A DNA stretch of 64,000 nt, taken from Grifola frondosa. Taxonomy: Eukaryota > Basidiomycota > Agaricomycetes > Polyporales > Grifolaceae. The DNA is taken from contig LUGG01000009.1 of assembly GCA_001683735.1 (NCBI GenBank), forward strand, positions 744,001-808,000, read 5' to 3'. Positions within the stretch are counted from its first letter, which is position 1, and each line of letters opens with the position of its first letter. Positions 34,453-46,799 of this stretch are shown here, piece by piece. The notes under the pieces are model-generated. The model made no database searches. It worked only from the letters and a program-made list of their open reading frames with translations, and was not told the origin of the DNA. Made by a program: the position numbers and the translations under genes.

Positions 34453-35696
34453 ACTCGTTCAGATCAGTGGACAGGACGGATAGATGTAAGCTCTGCGTTC
34501 GCTTACGAACTCCAGCTCTGGTCAGTCTGACGCGCCATGTTTGCATAGAGAGAAATGTTATTGCTCTACACCGTGACCGCGCTCCAACATCGACACCATG
34601 TGCCTTCACAAGACAGGGCCCGTAAACAGGGACTAATGGGATGAGGAAGATCGTCTGCTGTATTCAATGTTCATTGTGCAGCTTGGCTAATGAACATTAG
34701 CCTCAGTTTAATCACTTTAACAGAACCAAGGTGGCACCAAATCCAGGGAACAAGATGACATTTCTCCAGTCTGTATAGAACGTACAGGAATTCTTCCTCC
34801 TACCATTGCAACAACGGTGCAGAAGAATTTTGGCTGGGCGCGTGTGCACTATACGAACGAAAGAGCACACAACAAGCCATAAATATATACAACAGAACGA
34901 AGGTATGGGCACGCAAGAGCGAAAGTGAAGAGGGCAAATCAATTGCAATTGCAGTCACAGTGAAAAACGTAACATTAGAGCTGGGAAATTCGCAGAAGCA
35001 ATAGTGGAAGCGAATGGGACTGGCGAGCAAGATAGCCAAGTCGGTCGAAAGCTGTACAAAGTGCAAGAAGCGCAAACACAAGGTGAAGCAAGCAGAACGG
35101 AATTGTTTGTTCTTGAACGAACCGAGGGGCGAAACGATAGAGTACAACCAGCGCAAAATTGCTGGGATATACAACGGCCAAAAGCAACGTGCGCCAAATC
35201 CACGGAAAGAGCGACGGACAGGACGCCATTGACGATGTGTGCCGGATGAACGGGCCAAGCGGTAATGGACAGAGTTGGAAACGAATGTGAGTACAGGAAG
35301 CGTAAGGAGAGGCGGGGTTTGGGCCGACCGAGGCTGTACAATTGAGTCAGATGCTGAGCGGATCCACAGGTAAATGAGAGTGCTAGTTAAACAACAACAT
35401 TGAGATGTCGAAGCCGCGAATAGGGAGTGTGGGAGCCTGAAGGCGCTGTGATGACGCCTGGCGTCACGAGCAGATGTACAAAATCAGAATATCCATTGAT
35501 GGGTAGTAGATGCCGGGCAGATGAAGCATTGTGGCGAGTTAGTGATGCTGGATACAAATAGGAATGGAGATGTCGATAATATTGCACAGGAAACGTCTAT
35601 GCAGTGCTGTGATGATAAATTGATTGAAATTGAGTCGGGAGGGACGTGGCGTGAGATGCGAACGGAAGTTGTTGGAGTAACTGTCCTCATGTCAGC
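34453..35696. other. Intergenic, no supported gene
   Basis: This 1.2-kb region between convergent genes includes a minus-strand frame of 152 codons (34800-35258) that is rich in Phe/Ser/Leu but has no motif. I regard it as chance. No repeats or RNA genes are visible. Confidence 0.45.
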
Positions 35697-37422
35697 TCAA
35701 TGCAATTGGAACGCACTCCCGAGTCCAGAGCCGGCGCCACGCCCAATGTTCTCCTCCCCAACCGGGGAAGCAAGACTCCCAAAGGAGATTTTCCTTGCCA
35801 CGGTGCACTTCGTCGGGTTCGGGCCTTTGGTCCGGCGGAGGCTACGAGGTTGCTGTGCGAGAGCGGGGGACTGTGCGGCGCCACCGGGAGTAGTGTCAGT
35901 GGGTGAATAGGTCTTCGGCGACTTGCGGGTCTTGACGCGGGGAGTAGAGCGGACAGTGGCAGGGAGCGGCAAATTGGGCTGAGGCATCGGAAGTTCTTCG
36001 CCCAGTATGCTGGGGTTACGCTGGAGGTTCGCCCTGGGTCTAGTAGAGCGGCGCGCGGGGGAGTCCGTAGTGGGTTTGGCAGTGACGCCAGCCTTGGAAG
36101 ATTTGTTCGGGGGTTGATGTGCAAGTTTTCTTGGCAGTCTGGATTTCTCTGGGGAAGAAAGAGGAGATAAAATCCGGGTGGGAGTGGGGGAGGAGACCTT
36201 CACCCGAGCCTTCTTTGCTTTCACACTCCGCAGCTTCTCTTCCTCGTCTGAAGAAGTGGCGTCCGAATTCCTGTTGCTGAGGTCGATGCTCATGGCATCA
36301 GAACTACGCTTTGAGGCCGCACCGAAGGAGGGAGCACGCTTTAGGGGATTTCCAGGTGGATACAGCACTGATCCTGCATAGGAATCCACGCGCCGGATGC
36401 GGTGAACACGGGTATCCGCAGCAGGCTGAACATACGAGTTCGAACAGTCAGAAATGGATGACATGGACTTCTGTAAACGCGGGATGCCGCGAACAAGTCT
36501 CGATAGAGCTGACAGAGTTCAGAGTCGTGGAGCTAGGGGTAGAAGGATGTAATGAGGGAAGGCCGTTCCCGGAGGTTAGCGGGGGACGAGGAGCGACTAG
36601 AAGGATGGGCATAACGGTGATAAGCAGGGTTAGATATCATACGGTCCGTAGATTGCAGACGATACGAGAGACTGAGAATGCTTCTTTAGCCGAGCGTCGT
36701 ATGTGAATAGTCAACTAAGCTCACCGGCTAATATTGCCATTGTCCTTGAGATCAAGTTTGGTAGTTTGCATGAAGTCCATACTCGACTGCCTGTACAGAG
36801 GCCGTTTTGGGCCAGTGTTCGTTGTCTGCTGCAGAACGTCGACATCGGTGGTCTCCTCTTCCTCGATTGTGTCACTTGAGCTGTCAGTAGCACCTTCTTT
36901 GCCTCGAAGACGAGCCAGCTCAACGATCTTTGCGCGAGTCGCGCGCAAAGAGTGGGGCCAGTCTAGAGGACCTTTGACTTGAGCCACACCACGCGCGATC
37001 TTATCGAGCAGATTCGAGGGTGGTACGGGGCCATTGAAGGGTGTGAGCAAGTGCGCAGGAAGTGCGTCCAATGTCTGTGATGATCATTTACAGAAGTAAC
37101 AAGATAGAAGAGATCAGAATGAGACGCGACACAACGCGTGGAAACAGGAACGAGATTTGATACGCACTCTCGACAGTAACCGCGTCTGCTCGGGCTTCCA
37201 CTCCCACTCGAGATCGTCCGCTCCATCGTAGTTTGAGCTATTCCAGCTATCGGTACTCTTCCTGTTGGACGCCGAGGGAAACAAAGGCAAGGGAGAGTTA
37301 CGCGGTGGTGGAGTATGGGGATCGGAAACCGAAGAGAGCAGGGAAGATCTTCGACGAGAAAGCGGAAGCTGAGGAATGACGAGAGAGAGCGAAATGTCGG
37401 CAGCAGACTGCTGTCGTGGCAT
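35697..37422 (-). CDS. Hypothetical Ser/Pro- and Arg/Lys-rich protein
   Basis: Unrecognised protein, probably fungal-specific. The ATG at 37422 begins MPRQQSAADISLSLVIPQLP, with SRRRSSLLSSVSDPHTPPPR and DLEWEWKPEQTRLLSR. An intron with donor GTGCGT joins TLDALPAHLLTPFNGPVPP, then LLDKIARGVAQVKGPLDWPH and SLRATRAKIVELARLRGKEG, the only part that looks folded. The C-terminal exon is low-complexity with nuclear-signal-like basic clusters (SVKAKKARVKV), many SP/TP sites and GNPLKRAPSFGAASKR, ending at 35697. The junction after DNGNISR does not keep phase in the literal sequence, so one more base error or an unseen exon is likely. The SP/TP density suggests a cell-cycle or kinase substrate; this is inference. 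Confidence 0.6.
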
Positions 37423-39722
37423 AGTAGCCTAGAAGTTCCTAGATAAAGGAGAGGAAACGCGAAAAAGGGGGGGCGGTAGAGTACGAGGAACGATGGGGGG
37501 AACCTGAAGCCGAGCGACGTCGGACCGTCCCTTGTCCCCAATCACGCTAAGGTTAGCCACGTTTTGTATTTAGGGCAGGCCTTTTCGTGATCGTCCATCT
37601 CCGGCGTGCCTGTGCTCACGCCACAGACGCGCCAGACGCGCTCGTCCATCCCCTCATGAAAATCAAGAAATATGTACTCACAGATAGAATAACAGGGTGC
37701 ATACCTACCATGAACATGTGCGTGGATAATCATGTCTCCATAATCTCGAAAATAGCAAGAAACTGCTCCCATGAGGTCGTGGCGCCACGTTACCAAGAGA
37801 CCGTTCAAACAACAAAGCAGCTCCTGAAAGCGGTCAAGAACACTTTGATGCAAGAACTGGAGTATGGAACATTTCAACAAACACTCACCGCAATATCAAG
37901 ATTTCAACAACAGTGCGATCTCCCATTCAACTACAGCGGTCGGCAATCACTTACTAGCTTCGATAATTCTTCACACAACACCCGAAGGCACAAGTTAGAT
38001 CGACAGACTCCGAAAGACGGGTTGGGGAGGTTTTCAAACATATCAAGACTGCCCAGGTAGTTAGAGGTTTAACACCGATGAACCCACGCAGTCCTCCGCA
38101 GTGCTTGATGATCAGAGTAGCCGCTGTGGGTGCTATGGATGAGGAGCTCAGGGGGCCAGCTGCATATTGCGAGATGTCAGAGTAAGAGGGAGCGAAGATT
38201 CAAAGAGAATGTTGTTGCTCTGAACGAGGTAGACACGTTTGGAGTCCGAGTGGTGGTGGTTGGAAGAAGAGGGAGATGGTCAAGGCGGATGAACCGAACA
38301 AGAATGTGAACGTGAACGAAGTTCGCGACGCCACCATCAATTATCCAACCTTCATAAAATGCGCAGAGTGGCTGCGTCCTCACTAAAGCAATTCAAGCTG
38401 ATACCTGGATTCCCCTCTGCATGGCAGAATATATTGACTCTTTGCTTATACTCGGTTTCCAACTGCAAAATGTGGCGCAGAGTGAACGACCATCCTTTGC
38501 GGCATCACACAGTACCCCTTATTAATTCCTGCTGCAGTTCACTGGCGGTTCACCAATGGAATTACAGCGCATATAGGGATACATTTTCCGACTAGCTTCA
38601 AAATCCATTCCATTCTTCTTTGACAAGCAATAAATGGACAGACAACAGATGCCGTTGGCGGCCGCGCATGATCTTCTACAACTCGGTAAATGAAGGGGTC
38701 GAGAGAAATATGAAGTTACAATTTGTATGGTAAACTTTGGGACAATGCCCGGGCAAGGTTCGCCACCTGTTTTCAACATTTTGTGCGAGAGAAGGCCAAA
38801 CGAGCGGCACGGAATTGCGGGAAACAACCGTGTTGAAATCACCGTTAGTTGTGTCTTACTTCCTTGACCCTTCGCAAATCGTTATGCGCATCTTCTATAG
38901 TCTGAAACAAACATTAACAACGACTAAAAACCTGGAAGTTGAGAACGAACCAGCACGGTGCAGGAGACCAGCCACCTAACCGAAACTCATCATCGGGAAT
39001 GACTCTCCTACGAAGCGATTTTATCATCCTGAAATCATAGCAATAGCTTTCAAAAATCAGAGTGACCAGATGAAAAGGACACAGGAGTGCGGGGATATCC
39101 CAAGGTGATCATACCCACTTCGAGCTCCAGCATCAGGATATGACGTGCTGCATCAAGGGGAGAAAAAGCCATATTAATTCGTACAATTTATACGAGTCAG
39201 CAACTGTGGATGAGGCGTAAACGTTCGCGTCTCAAAACGCCGCCACACATTCCTTTTGCAAATGGCCCGTGGAGAATATCTGTAAGACAGAAGGGATTAA
39301 ATAGTCTCCAGGGATAGCATGGCATGCTCATCCTCGAATACCAGGTACACGGCGTCGTGATGTCTTGACGAGAACCATTGCGATGAATAGATCCCAGTCG
39401 GCAGAAAAAGAGCCCCGAATATTGAAATCGATAATATCGAGATTGCCAACTTATCATCTATAATGAAAATTAGGGTGGAATACAGGAAGCAGCACGGTGG
39501 TGGTGCAGGATAGAGAGGAGCAGAGGATTTTCAGGTTCAACGCAGTGCTTGAGGTTATTTGAAGGGCGTTAAAACGGACATCGGTCGCTAAGCACGTCGT
39601 CGTCAGGCCAATATTACAAGGGTCATATACAACAGCACGTCTGGGAGCTGGCGAACCATACACAAGAAAATAAAACAAATAAGCTCAATACGATAACAAG
39701 GTCTAGTACATACAAACACCAA
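37423..39722. other. Unassigned 2.3-kb region, possible fragments only
   Basis: No gene can be supported. A minus-strand frame (37542-37880) reads DRFQELLCCLNGLLVTWRHD and ends EKACPKYKTWLTLA with fairly protein-like composition. A plus-strand frame of 157 codons overlaps it on the other strand. Neither has a domain or a consistent set of splice sites. The remainder towards IWS1 is AT-rich and empty. Confidence 0.35.
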
Positions 39723-41065
39723 TCAAGCCTTCGTCGAGATCTTTCTCGTCAGGCTTCTCAACCGCTCCGCATTCTTCTTCCGCCGCTCGATATCCACGTC
39801 GACGCTCACGTTGCTCTTCATGCCTGCGTTCGCCCGCGGCGCCACCGTGTAGCTGCCGAGCTCCCTCTGCGGGATCATTACTGCATTCTTCCGCACGCGG
39901 TTCTTGTCGCTCTCCCTCGCACGCGCCAGGATAGCGTTCAGCCGCTCGCCTGTCCGCGCGCCCCTCTCGCCGTCTATGTCCTGCGAAATGGGGATGACGC
40001 GGTCCCTGTACGAGGCACTGCGCTTGATGATGGGCCGCGACCATGCGGAGACGAGGTCGTTCGCGATGCGAGCGATGTCCGGAGTCACTCGCTTGCATTT
40101 CGTGTAAAAGATGACCACTTTGCCTAGCTTGGCATCTTTCAGCACGGGGGTGTCGATGAATTCCATTTTCTTGAGGATGGGGAAAAATTCTTTCTGGATG
40201 TCGAGTGCCGGTAGTGAGTGATCTGGCAGAGGCTCCAGCCACTTCGCGACACCTTCAAGCAGGTTGTTATCCATGATAGATTGTACGAGGGATGATCTAT
40301 AAAGAATATGCTCAACATCAGAAGCGGAAACAGGGAAAGACAATGACGCGTACTTTCGCAAAACTTCCATGACTTGAGGAAGCAACCTCAGCTTAGCGGT
40401 TGCAGGGAGTTTCTCTCGATTGGCCTGCGCATCGTCTGCCGCAGCAGCGAGCATAGCCTCACGAAGACGAGAGACTTCCTCGTCGGCGTATCGGTCGAGC
40501 ACGTCTTCGTCCGCATCCTTTTTCTTTCTCTTCGGCCTCGAAGCACGTTTCGGCTTCAAAATAGCCTCAATCTGCATATCAAGCTTCGCTTTGCCGGCTA
40601 TAACACAATGAGTAAGGCTATAGTCTCCGCCAGATAAAAACTCACCTCGCTGAGGCGGCAATTGGTCAAGGTCGACAGGAGCCTTCTTCCTCTTTCTTTT
40701 GCGCTGAGAAGATGGGGGTTCACCTTCACCTTCATCTTCGCCTCGTCTCGGCCTGGTACGTCTCTTTGGCTTCGGTGCTCGTTTCTCCTGCACATATTCG
40801 TCCGCGGAGGCGGAGTCTGCTGAGGATTCGTAGTCTTCACGGACAGGCGGTGCTTGCCGGACAGGCGGGGGTTGAGGGACCTCTATATGGGACTTCATTA
40901 TCAGATTGCGCTAGCATCATAGCAGTGGTTCATACCATCATTTTCGTCAGAAGAAAGGTCTGAGTCTGAGTGACCGAAGATAGCAATTGCCAAGGAGTCG
41001 TCCTCGTCCTAGCAACAGGATTAGACTATAACATTGCATGGTGGACATAATACACTTACCGCCAT
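39723..41065 (-). CDS. IWS1: Transcription elongation factor Iws1/Spn1
   Basis: Nuclear factor that binds Spt6 and RNA polymerase II during elongation. The first exon is only ATG GCG (41065), followed by an intron (GTAAGT) and the acidic block DEDDSLAIAIFGHSDSDLSS, typical of the Spt6-binding N-terminus. A Lys/Arg/Glu-rich linker (KRRTRPRRGEDEGEGEPPSS, SQRKRKRKKAPVD) follows. The conserved core is LLPQVMEVLRKYASLSFPVS, LLEGVAKWLEPLPDHSLPAL, FFPILKKMEFIDTPVLKDAK, VVIFYTKCKRVTPDIARIAN and LVSAWSRPIIKRSASYRD, which is the TFIIS N-terminal/Iws1 helical bundle. A basic tail ends RSLTRKISTKA at 39723. About four introns and no frame errors in the core. It is divergent from the binding-protein gene at 41283. 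Confidence 0.92.
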
Positions 41066-41282
41066 GTTATAAGAGCTTCACTAGGATGTTGAAAGGCAAG
41101 TCAAGAGAGCAGTTGGTGGTTTGGGGCAACTCGCGCCTCTGAACATGCTGAACAATACAGTGATGTGTGACATTATTGTCACAGTCTGCTATAAGATAAG
41201 ATTAGATTGTCTGACATCATTGGTTGATTTGATCACTTTAAAGCCTCCACCTGCGCAGACTCATTCCCATCCATATTCATCA
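41066..41282. promoter_or_regulatory. Short divergent promoter (IWS1 / binding-protein gene)
   Basis: Only 217 bases lie between the two start codons, so this must serve as a bidirectional promoter. No defined element was identified. Confidence 0.4.
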
Positions 41283-42665
41283 ATGCCTCTCAGAGTTGGA
41301 TTTGGTGCGTATATGGCATAAAATAGAGATGCGTTCTCTTTAATATCTTTTTGTAGTCCGAGAACATTTCTCGTCCCCCCTACTACAGTACGCTGAGGCG
41401 GACAGGGACAAGACTTTTGTGCTAGTGGAGTGTCCAAGTGAGTCGCCTCCTTCTGCCTTGCCCCACGTTGATGATCGTAATATTGGATAAAAGGCGGAAC
41501 AGGACAGCTCATTTCCCGCCTCACCAACGACGAGATCGACGTTGCAATGTAGGCCCGATGTATGCCTCAGCCCTGAGACACAGATCGCTGATCAAGTAGC
41601 CATCAGCGCTCTCACAGATCCTCTCATCTCTGGCATTGCCAAGGGTTCAGAAGCGTACAAGCTTGTTGGAAGCTATGTCACTACCCCCTTAAATTGGCAA
41701 GTCCGCTCAACTCTTATCCTGAAATCACGTTGATATCGTACTATGTCTAGGGCAGTTATTACGGGAAAGAATGCCAAGTTCAAGGATATCGCTGACCTGA
41801 AGGGAACGACTATTGGCATCTCGCGACTCGGAAGGTCAGCGTTATCGGCCGGTCGCCCACTATTTTTGTCGGCTCGGCTCACCGACATGCTATAGTGGGA
41901 GCCAGACGATGGCGTATGTGATGGGGCTCCAACAAGGCTGGCCCCCGAGCGACTTGAAATTTAAAGGTACGATACATTCTCTGGCATCGTTTTCGATGCT
42001 GATTTGCGCCGCGTCTGCAGTGAACAATGACATTCGTGGTCTCATCGATTCTGTCAACGACGGGAGCACGAGTGCGTTCATGTGGGAATGGTTCACAACG
42101 AAGCCATACGCCGACGCTGGCGAAGTACAGTTCGTGAGTACAACTCGCCTCCCGTGATCATGCTGCAAGCCTCAATAGTGCCGTTTCCAGATCGGTTCGG
42201 TGCCTACGCCGTGGCCATCATGGCTAATTGCAGCCCACCCCACCCGCGCTGGGACTAAGGAGCTGCGTGTCTTCCTCGATACGCTGTCCACATACGTGCG
42301 CGCCTTCGATGAACAAGAAAAGCGTGCCAAGGAGGACGTCGACTTCATCAAAGAGAAGTTCGGATATCCCGAGGAAGATATCCAGGTGAGCGGGGAAATA
42401 CATCGCCAGGGCTGCCGACTAACATCTGCCGTTTCGCCAGGCTTGGCTGAAGACCGTCGGCTACCCTCAAGACTGTTCTTCTATCCCGAGCAAAGTAATA
42501 ACTGATACCCTCGGGTGAGTTCTGCCTAGGTCCCAAACTAATAGCATACATGTGATGCTGACACTGCCAACCAGAGTACTTGAGAAAGCCGGTTTCATCA
42601 AGAGTCCTGAGGGCGGTTTCGACGTCTCCAAATTCGTCAATACTGAGATTGTGAAGCTCACTTGA
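41283..42665 (+). CDS. Periplasmic-binding-protein-like II protein (Ca3427-like)
   Basis: Soluble two-lobed ligand-binding fold of the family known in fungi as Ca3427-like; the ligand is unknown, with nitrate/taurine/thiamine-precursor binders as relatives. Exons give MPLRVGFVREHFSSPLLQYA, FVLVECPSGTGQLISRLTND, DVAIALTDPLISGIAKG, LVGSYVTTPLNW, AVITGKNAKFKDIADLKGTT, IGISRLGSGSQTMAYVMGLQ, and later DGSTSAFMWEWFTTKPYAD, VPTPWPSWLIAAHP, ending VSKFVNTEIVKLT at 42665. There is no signal peptide, so it is probably cytosolic. Eight or so introns, one of them GC-AG (41697-41750). No transporter gene is nearby. Confidence 0.87.
41697..41750 (+). other. GC-AG intron in the binding-protein gene
   Basis: The 54-nt intron begins TG|GCAAGT, the classical GC-donor consensus, and ends GTCTAG. 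It splits the Trp codon joining TTPLNW to AVITGKNAKF. A GT donor two codons later would break the frame. Confidence 0.8.
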
Positions 42666-43062
42666 GTACATCACCTACAAATCGTCAAACTCGTCATATG
42701 AAATAACAGCAGGTATATAGATTTTTGCCAGATTTTCATGTGAATGTAACAACGTCAGTCGACACTAGGATTGTGCTGTAACAGGAAGAGTACGATATCA
42801 ATCGACGCCCCAAAAATACATAAGCAGTGACCATGCAGACGAGATGTTGTGGATGGGATAAAGTGACAGCTATGCAAAACAACACTTAGCGTCAACCAAA
42901 TGTCCTAGGGGCATCAGGAGACGAGATAGGTAAGTATAGACAATTACATGGGAAGAATATAGATCAAGCAACAAACAACAGGCAAAATGTCAAGACACAG
43001 AACAGGTAGTGTCAGGCATTAAGACAACTTGTAAAATGTATAGCGTCTCTATGAATGTTCGG
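42666..43062. other. Intergenic between convergent genes
   Basis: This 397-base AT-rich stretch between two tail-to-tail genes should hold their 3' UTRs. Nothing else is seen. Confidence 0.45.
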
Positions 43063-45239
43063 TCAAGGTAATGTCCGTTTCGGAGAGTCCACGCGGTCCC
43101 GAGGCGATCTCGGAACAAACATATTTGTGTTAACGTAGCCGTCGACATTTGGAACGAGGAGTCTGGTAAATTGTGTCGGATTCAGCCGTGCTCAGAGAAC
43201 ATGGAAATTAGACCCACCTCATCCACAGCCTGCCGCCACCAGATTTATCCCTAACGATTTGCCACTGCTCCCGCTGCCGAAATCCTGGGCGATTAGTGGA
43301 CCCATTTAGCGCATCGATGAGGCTCTGCTTGCCCTCAGGCGTGCCCTCTGCCTCTAGCACCCATTCGCCGAACCACCCACGGCCGAGCGCCATCCCGGCC
43401 TCCGTTACGCTCCCCGGGCCGACGTACGGCACGCGGGCGATCCACACATATTTTTTGACCACTGCACAGCCCGGGGGAGTGCGGACTCTGCACGCGCACG
43501 GGTAGGTGGGCAAGGGTCAGCTGCACGTTCGGATCTTCACCAAGGGGCCGCGCCCCACCCGGCATGAAGGGTAATGAGAACATATACACGGGATCCGCAC
43601 CGGGGGAAGGATGTGCGTGAAGTACAGTGGTGAGGGCAGTGTGAGCGGATCCTCGAGTGGGGGCGCGCTCGGCGGGATATACGGAACCAAGCAGTACCCG
43701 TTGAACATCAGCCACGTCTGCCGCGGCGCTGGCTCGCTCTGCGTGTCCTGCTCCTCTTCCGTGCGCAACGGTACGTAACCGAGGTTGCACACGATGTCGC
43801 CGTCCGAGAGGTGTTCCCACACCTGCGACTGCATAAGCTGCTCTTCGCATGCGCTGATCGCAGCCTCGTCGAGCTTTGTGCATGGCACGAACGTGCGCAG
43901 CAGCGGCGCACGTAAACGCGATGTCGCCAGGTGGAGATGTGGATCGATTGCACCGGCTGCGGATCGCGGGACCGTGCAAAAGAACTATCTGTAAATTCCG
44001 TATTGCTGCGGGACGACGACGGCGTGGACAGCGACGATTCGCTAGATGATGTCGATGCAAATGGTAGGTGCGGAAGCCGCAAGCTCTGGATGGACCCGCC
44101 ATCGTCTTCAGAGGCAGCCACTAGCCCACGCAACGACTTCGGAGCCATCGTCGAACGGCGCCAGGCGCCAGCGTAGCTCCTGAACGCGAAGGGGTCCGCT
44201 GTTGGAGGCGGTGGTGGCGCCTTCGAGCCGCCAAAAATGGACAGACGCCTACCCTTGCCGTGAGGTATCGTCTCCGCCAACGGCCTGATCTCGTTGCGTT
44301 GTGGGCTCAGCGATGATGCCCGGGCGCCGACGGAACCCGCGCGTCTGTTGCCTTTCCGGCCTGCGCTCTTCGGCGTGTCGCCTGTCATGGAAGTCTGACT
44401 GGTGCCGAAATACGACAGCGGTGCAGGAAACACGAGTTCACGAACGCTAGACTGCTGCGGGGGTTTGTAACACGACGGGGCCAACGATTCGGCGTGATCT
44501 TCGAGTTCGGAGGAGGAGGATGAAGGCGTCGGGGACGCACTGTGGACGAGGGATTGCAGGAGCAGGACAAATCGGGAATGTGCCGACGTCAAATCCACAA
44601 ATTTGGATGTGACATTGAGGAGATGGGCTTCTTCAGGACTATGGGCAGGTGTGTTGAGGACGGACAGCGCATGCATCGGGTACATGTGGAGCTGAAAATA
44701 TTGCGAGAGCTCTGCGACGCCCATGATTCTTTGGGACTGTTAATTTAAAAAAGACGAGACAGCTTACGGAGCAATGTCAGGTCGTGCAGATTGATAAAAA
44801 TGTCGCTGTGCTGTTGCTCGTCTGCAGCGTTGAGGGCGACCTGGTAACCGGGTACGAGATGCGCAAGCACGACGTTGCGACATCCCTGAACGAGCATCGT
44901 CTGGTGCCTAAATTCTCGACAGGTAGCAGTAAGAGCATAAAAATCTCGCCAAGGTACGACATCGAGGAGATGAGAGAGTACTCCAGGTTGCTTTAGCATG
45001 TGTCCAAGTGCACGACGCGAAGCAGCGGTGGGGAAGAAAGTGGCGCGGGATATCCGCATCCCTGACGAGGAACTTGGCGTTCTCTTGGCCGCCAATGAGC
45101 TGAGCCGGTGTGAAGCATAATGTTGCAAACTTTCTGGCGGTGTGGGTGGCAATGAACGACGGTGTATGTTTGCGGAAGCAGGAGAATGAGAGCTCGGACA
45201 AGCGGACGGCGCACGAGAGATGGAAAATTGGGAGGACAT
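43063..45239 (-). CDS. F-box-like hypothetical protein
   Basis: The ATG at 45239 opens [20 protein letters not shown], a Ser/Pro leader, and then [20 protein letters not shown] with [11 protein letters not shown]. The LLxxVPWxDFxxLxxxCRxFR pattern resembles an F-box, which would make it a substrate adaptor of an SCF ubiquitin ligase. After an intron come [40 protein letters not shown], long Ser-rich tracts, and conserved-looking C-terminal blocks: [90 protein letters not shown], ending after a final intron at 43063. Frame jumps are needed near 43945, 43602-43606 and around 43500. The F-box call is from the short motif only. Confidence 0.6.
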
Positions 45240-46799
45240 GACAGAGATGACCTCGGTGGCCATGTGGGGGAATAATGACAGGTCGGTTAATATTGCGCAA
45301 AACGGAAGGATAATAAGTAGGGTGGCATGGTGGGAGGAGGCGAGTGACGCCCCACAACCGCTCCGCCTTACGTACTCCGCGATTTTGTCATTCGAAAGCG
45401 CGGTACTCTTAAGTGCTAATTTCGCTGCTTTCAGCCGAGATGAACTGTATGGTCTTAGATCTCCAGCCGCCACCAATCATCAAAGACCTCGAGGAAGGGC
45501 GAGGTCGACTTTCTATCTGTGTTCGACAAAGATTTGCTCCCAGCATCTAATTAATTGACCGACTGACACCGCCGTCAGCGTCGCACATGGAGGCGGTCAT
45601 CTCATTTCGTCAATTGTTCCGAATTCTAAATTCAGAGGGGTAATTCGTGAACAGGATTATACGGTGACGACACGACATACACGCGCAATAAGCAATAACA
45701 TGCACAGGTAAGTAGTGCAAGTTTTTATATGAACGATCACATGACGCCACGAGTTTGCCAAGTTCGCCACCACGGTCCAGGGAAATAGAGCGGAGCGGAG
45801 GTGCGAATCTGTTTGCAGCCTAAATCTGCTTAAATATCCTCTTGTACCCTCAATCGTCTGGACGGATGCTTCGATTCGAGAACCTCATCGGCCAGCCAGG
45901 GCGTACAAACACCGGTCCCGGAGCAAAATTCGGTTCGGGAGAGCTGAAGACCATAGACCAGCACGGCTCTTGAAAAACAAATGAACTTCGAGTTCGTAAA
46001 TGCCGTGATTGGTTCGCATTATATCGGGACCCACGGGCGGACAGACAAGAAGGAAAGTGTGGCGCCTTTATTCGTACAAAGTTCTGACGAATGTCAGTGC
46101 AGGCATCGAGTATGCGAATTTCTCGATGTGAGTATGTGGCTGTGTTGGGCCGGTATTGGAGGAAGATAAAGACACGCAGCGGCCCCCGGGCAGCTGACCT
46201 TGTGCGGCAACACTTGTCATAAGCACCTTCTTGTCCACTTTGGTATGAGTCAAGAAGACTCGTCCCGGACAGTGAGGCCGCAGTTCACTCGAGTACCCCA
46301 GTCCTCAGCAGTGATCATGGCCGGTGCATAGTGTCTAAATCGAGGTAATTGGTACCAGAGAAAGCCATCGCTCGATATCGTGCGTCCGGTGGATGAATTG
46401 CGGCCGGACTTTAATCCTGTGAACAGACGTAGAAGAGCGCAGGCAGTGTTTAATCGTGACAGACGGCTCACAGCAGCTGATTACTAGTCCGAGCACAGCA
46501 TACGTCGACAAAACAGAAAATGTAAGTTGGTGTCCTATTCCGGATAAGAAATCGCATACTCTCACCCTCAGAAAAATGCCCAGGTGTTTCACGCTCGTAG
46601 CAAACAACACGCCGCCGTGTCAAGCGCTGAGTACTGGCAGAAGCTCTGAGTTCGAAGCCGTAGCAGATAACGCAGCCCATGGTGGTCGCGGCATACGCAG
46701 TATACGCAGCGTCATCCACAACTCATTAAAGGACGACGTATTTACAGTCGACTTGGTCGCCCAGTTGGAACCGCCGACCTGCCTCTGCCACACCACGCC
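45240..46799. other. Divergent intergenic region, no supported gene
   Basis: This 1.56-kb region separates the head-to-head F-box-like and BTB genes. Short frames on both strands lack motifs. Promoters of both genes must be included. Confidence 0.45.

Noticed and set aside
34800..35258. 152-codon minus-strand frame with hydrophobic text
   Set aside because: It has no domain, odd Phe/Ser/Leu composition and competing frames on the other strand.
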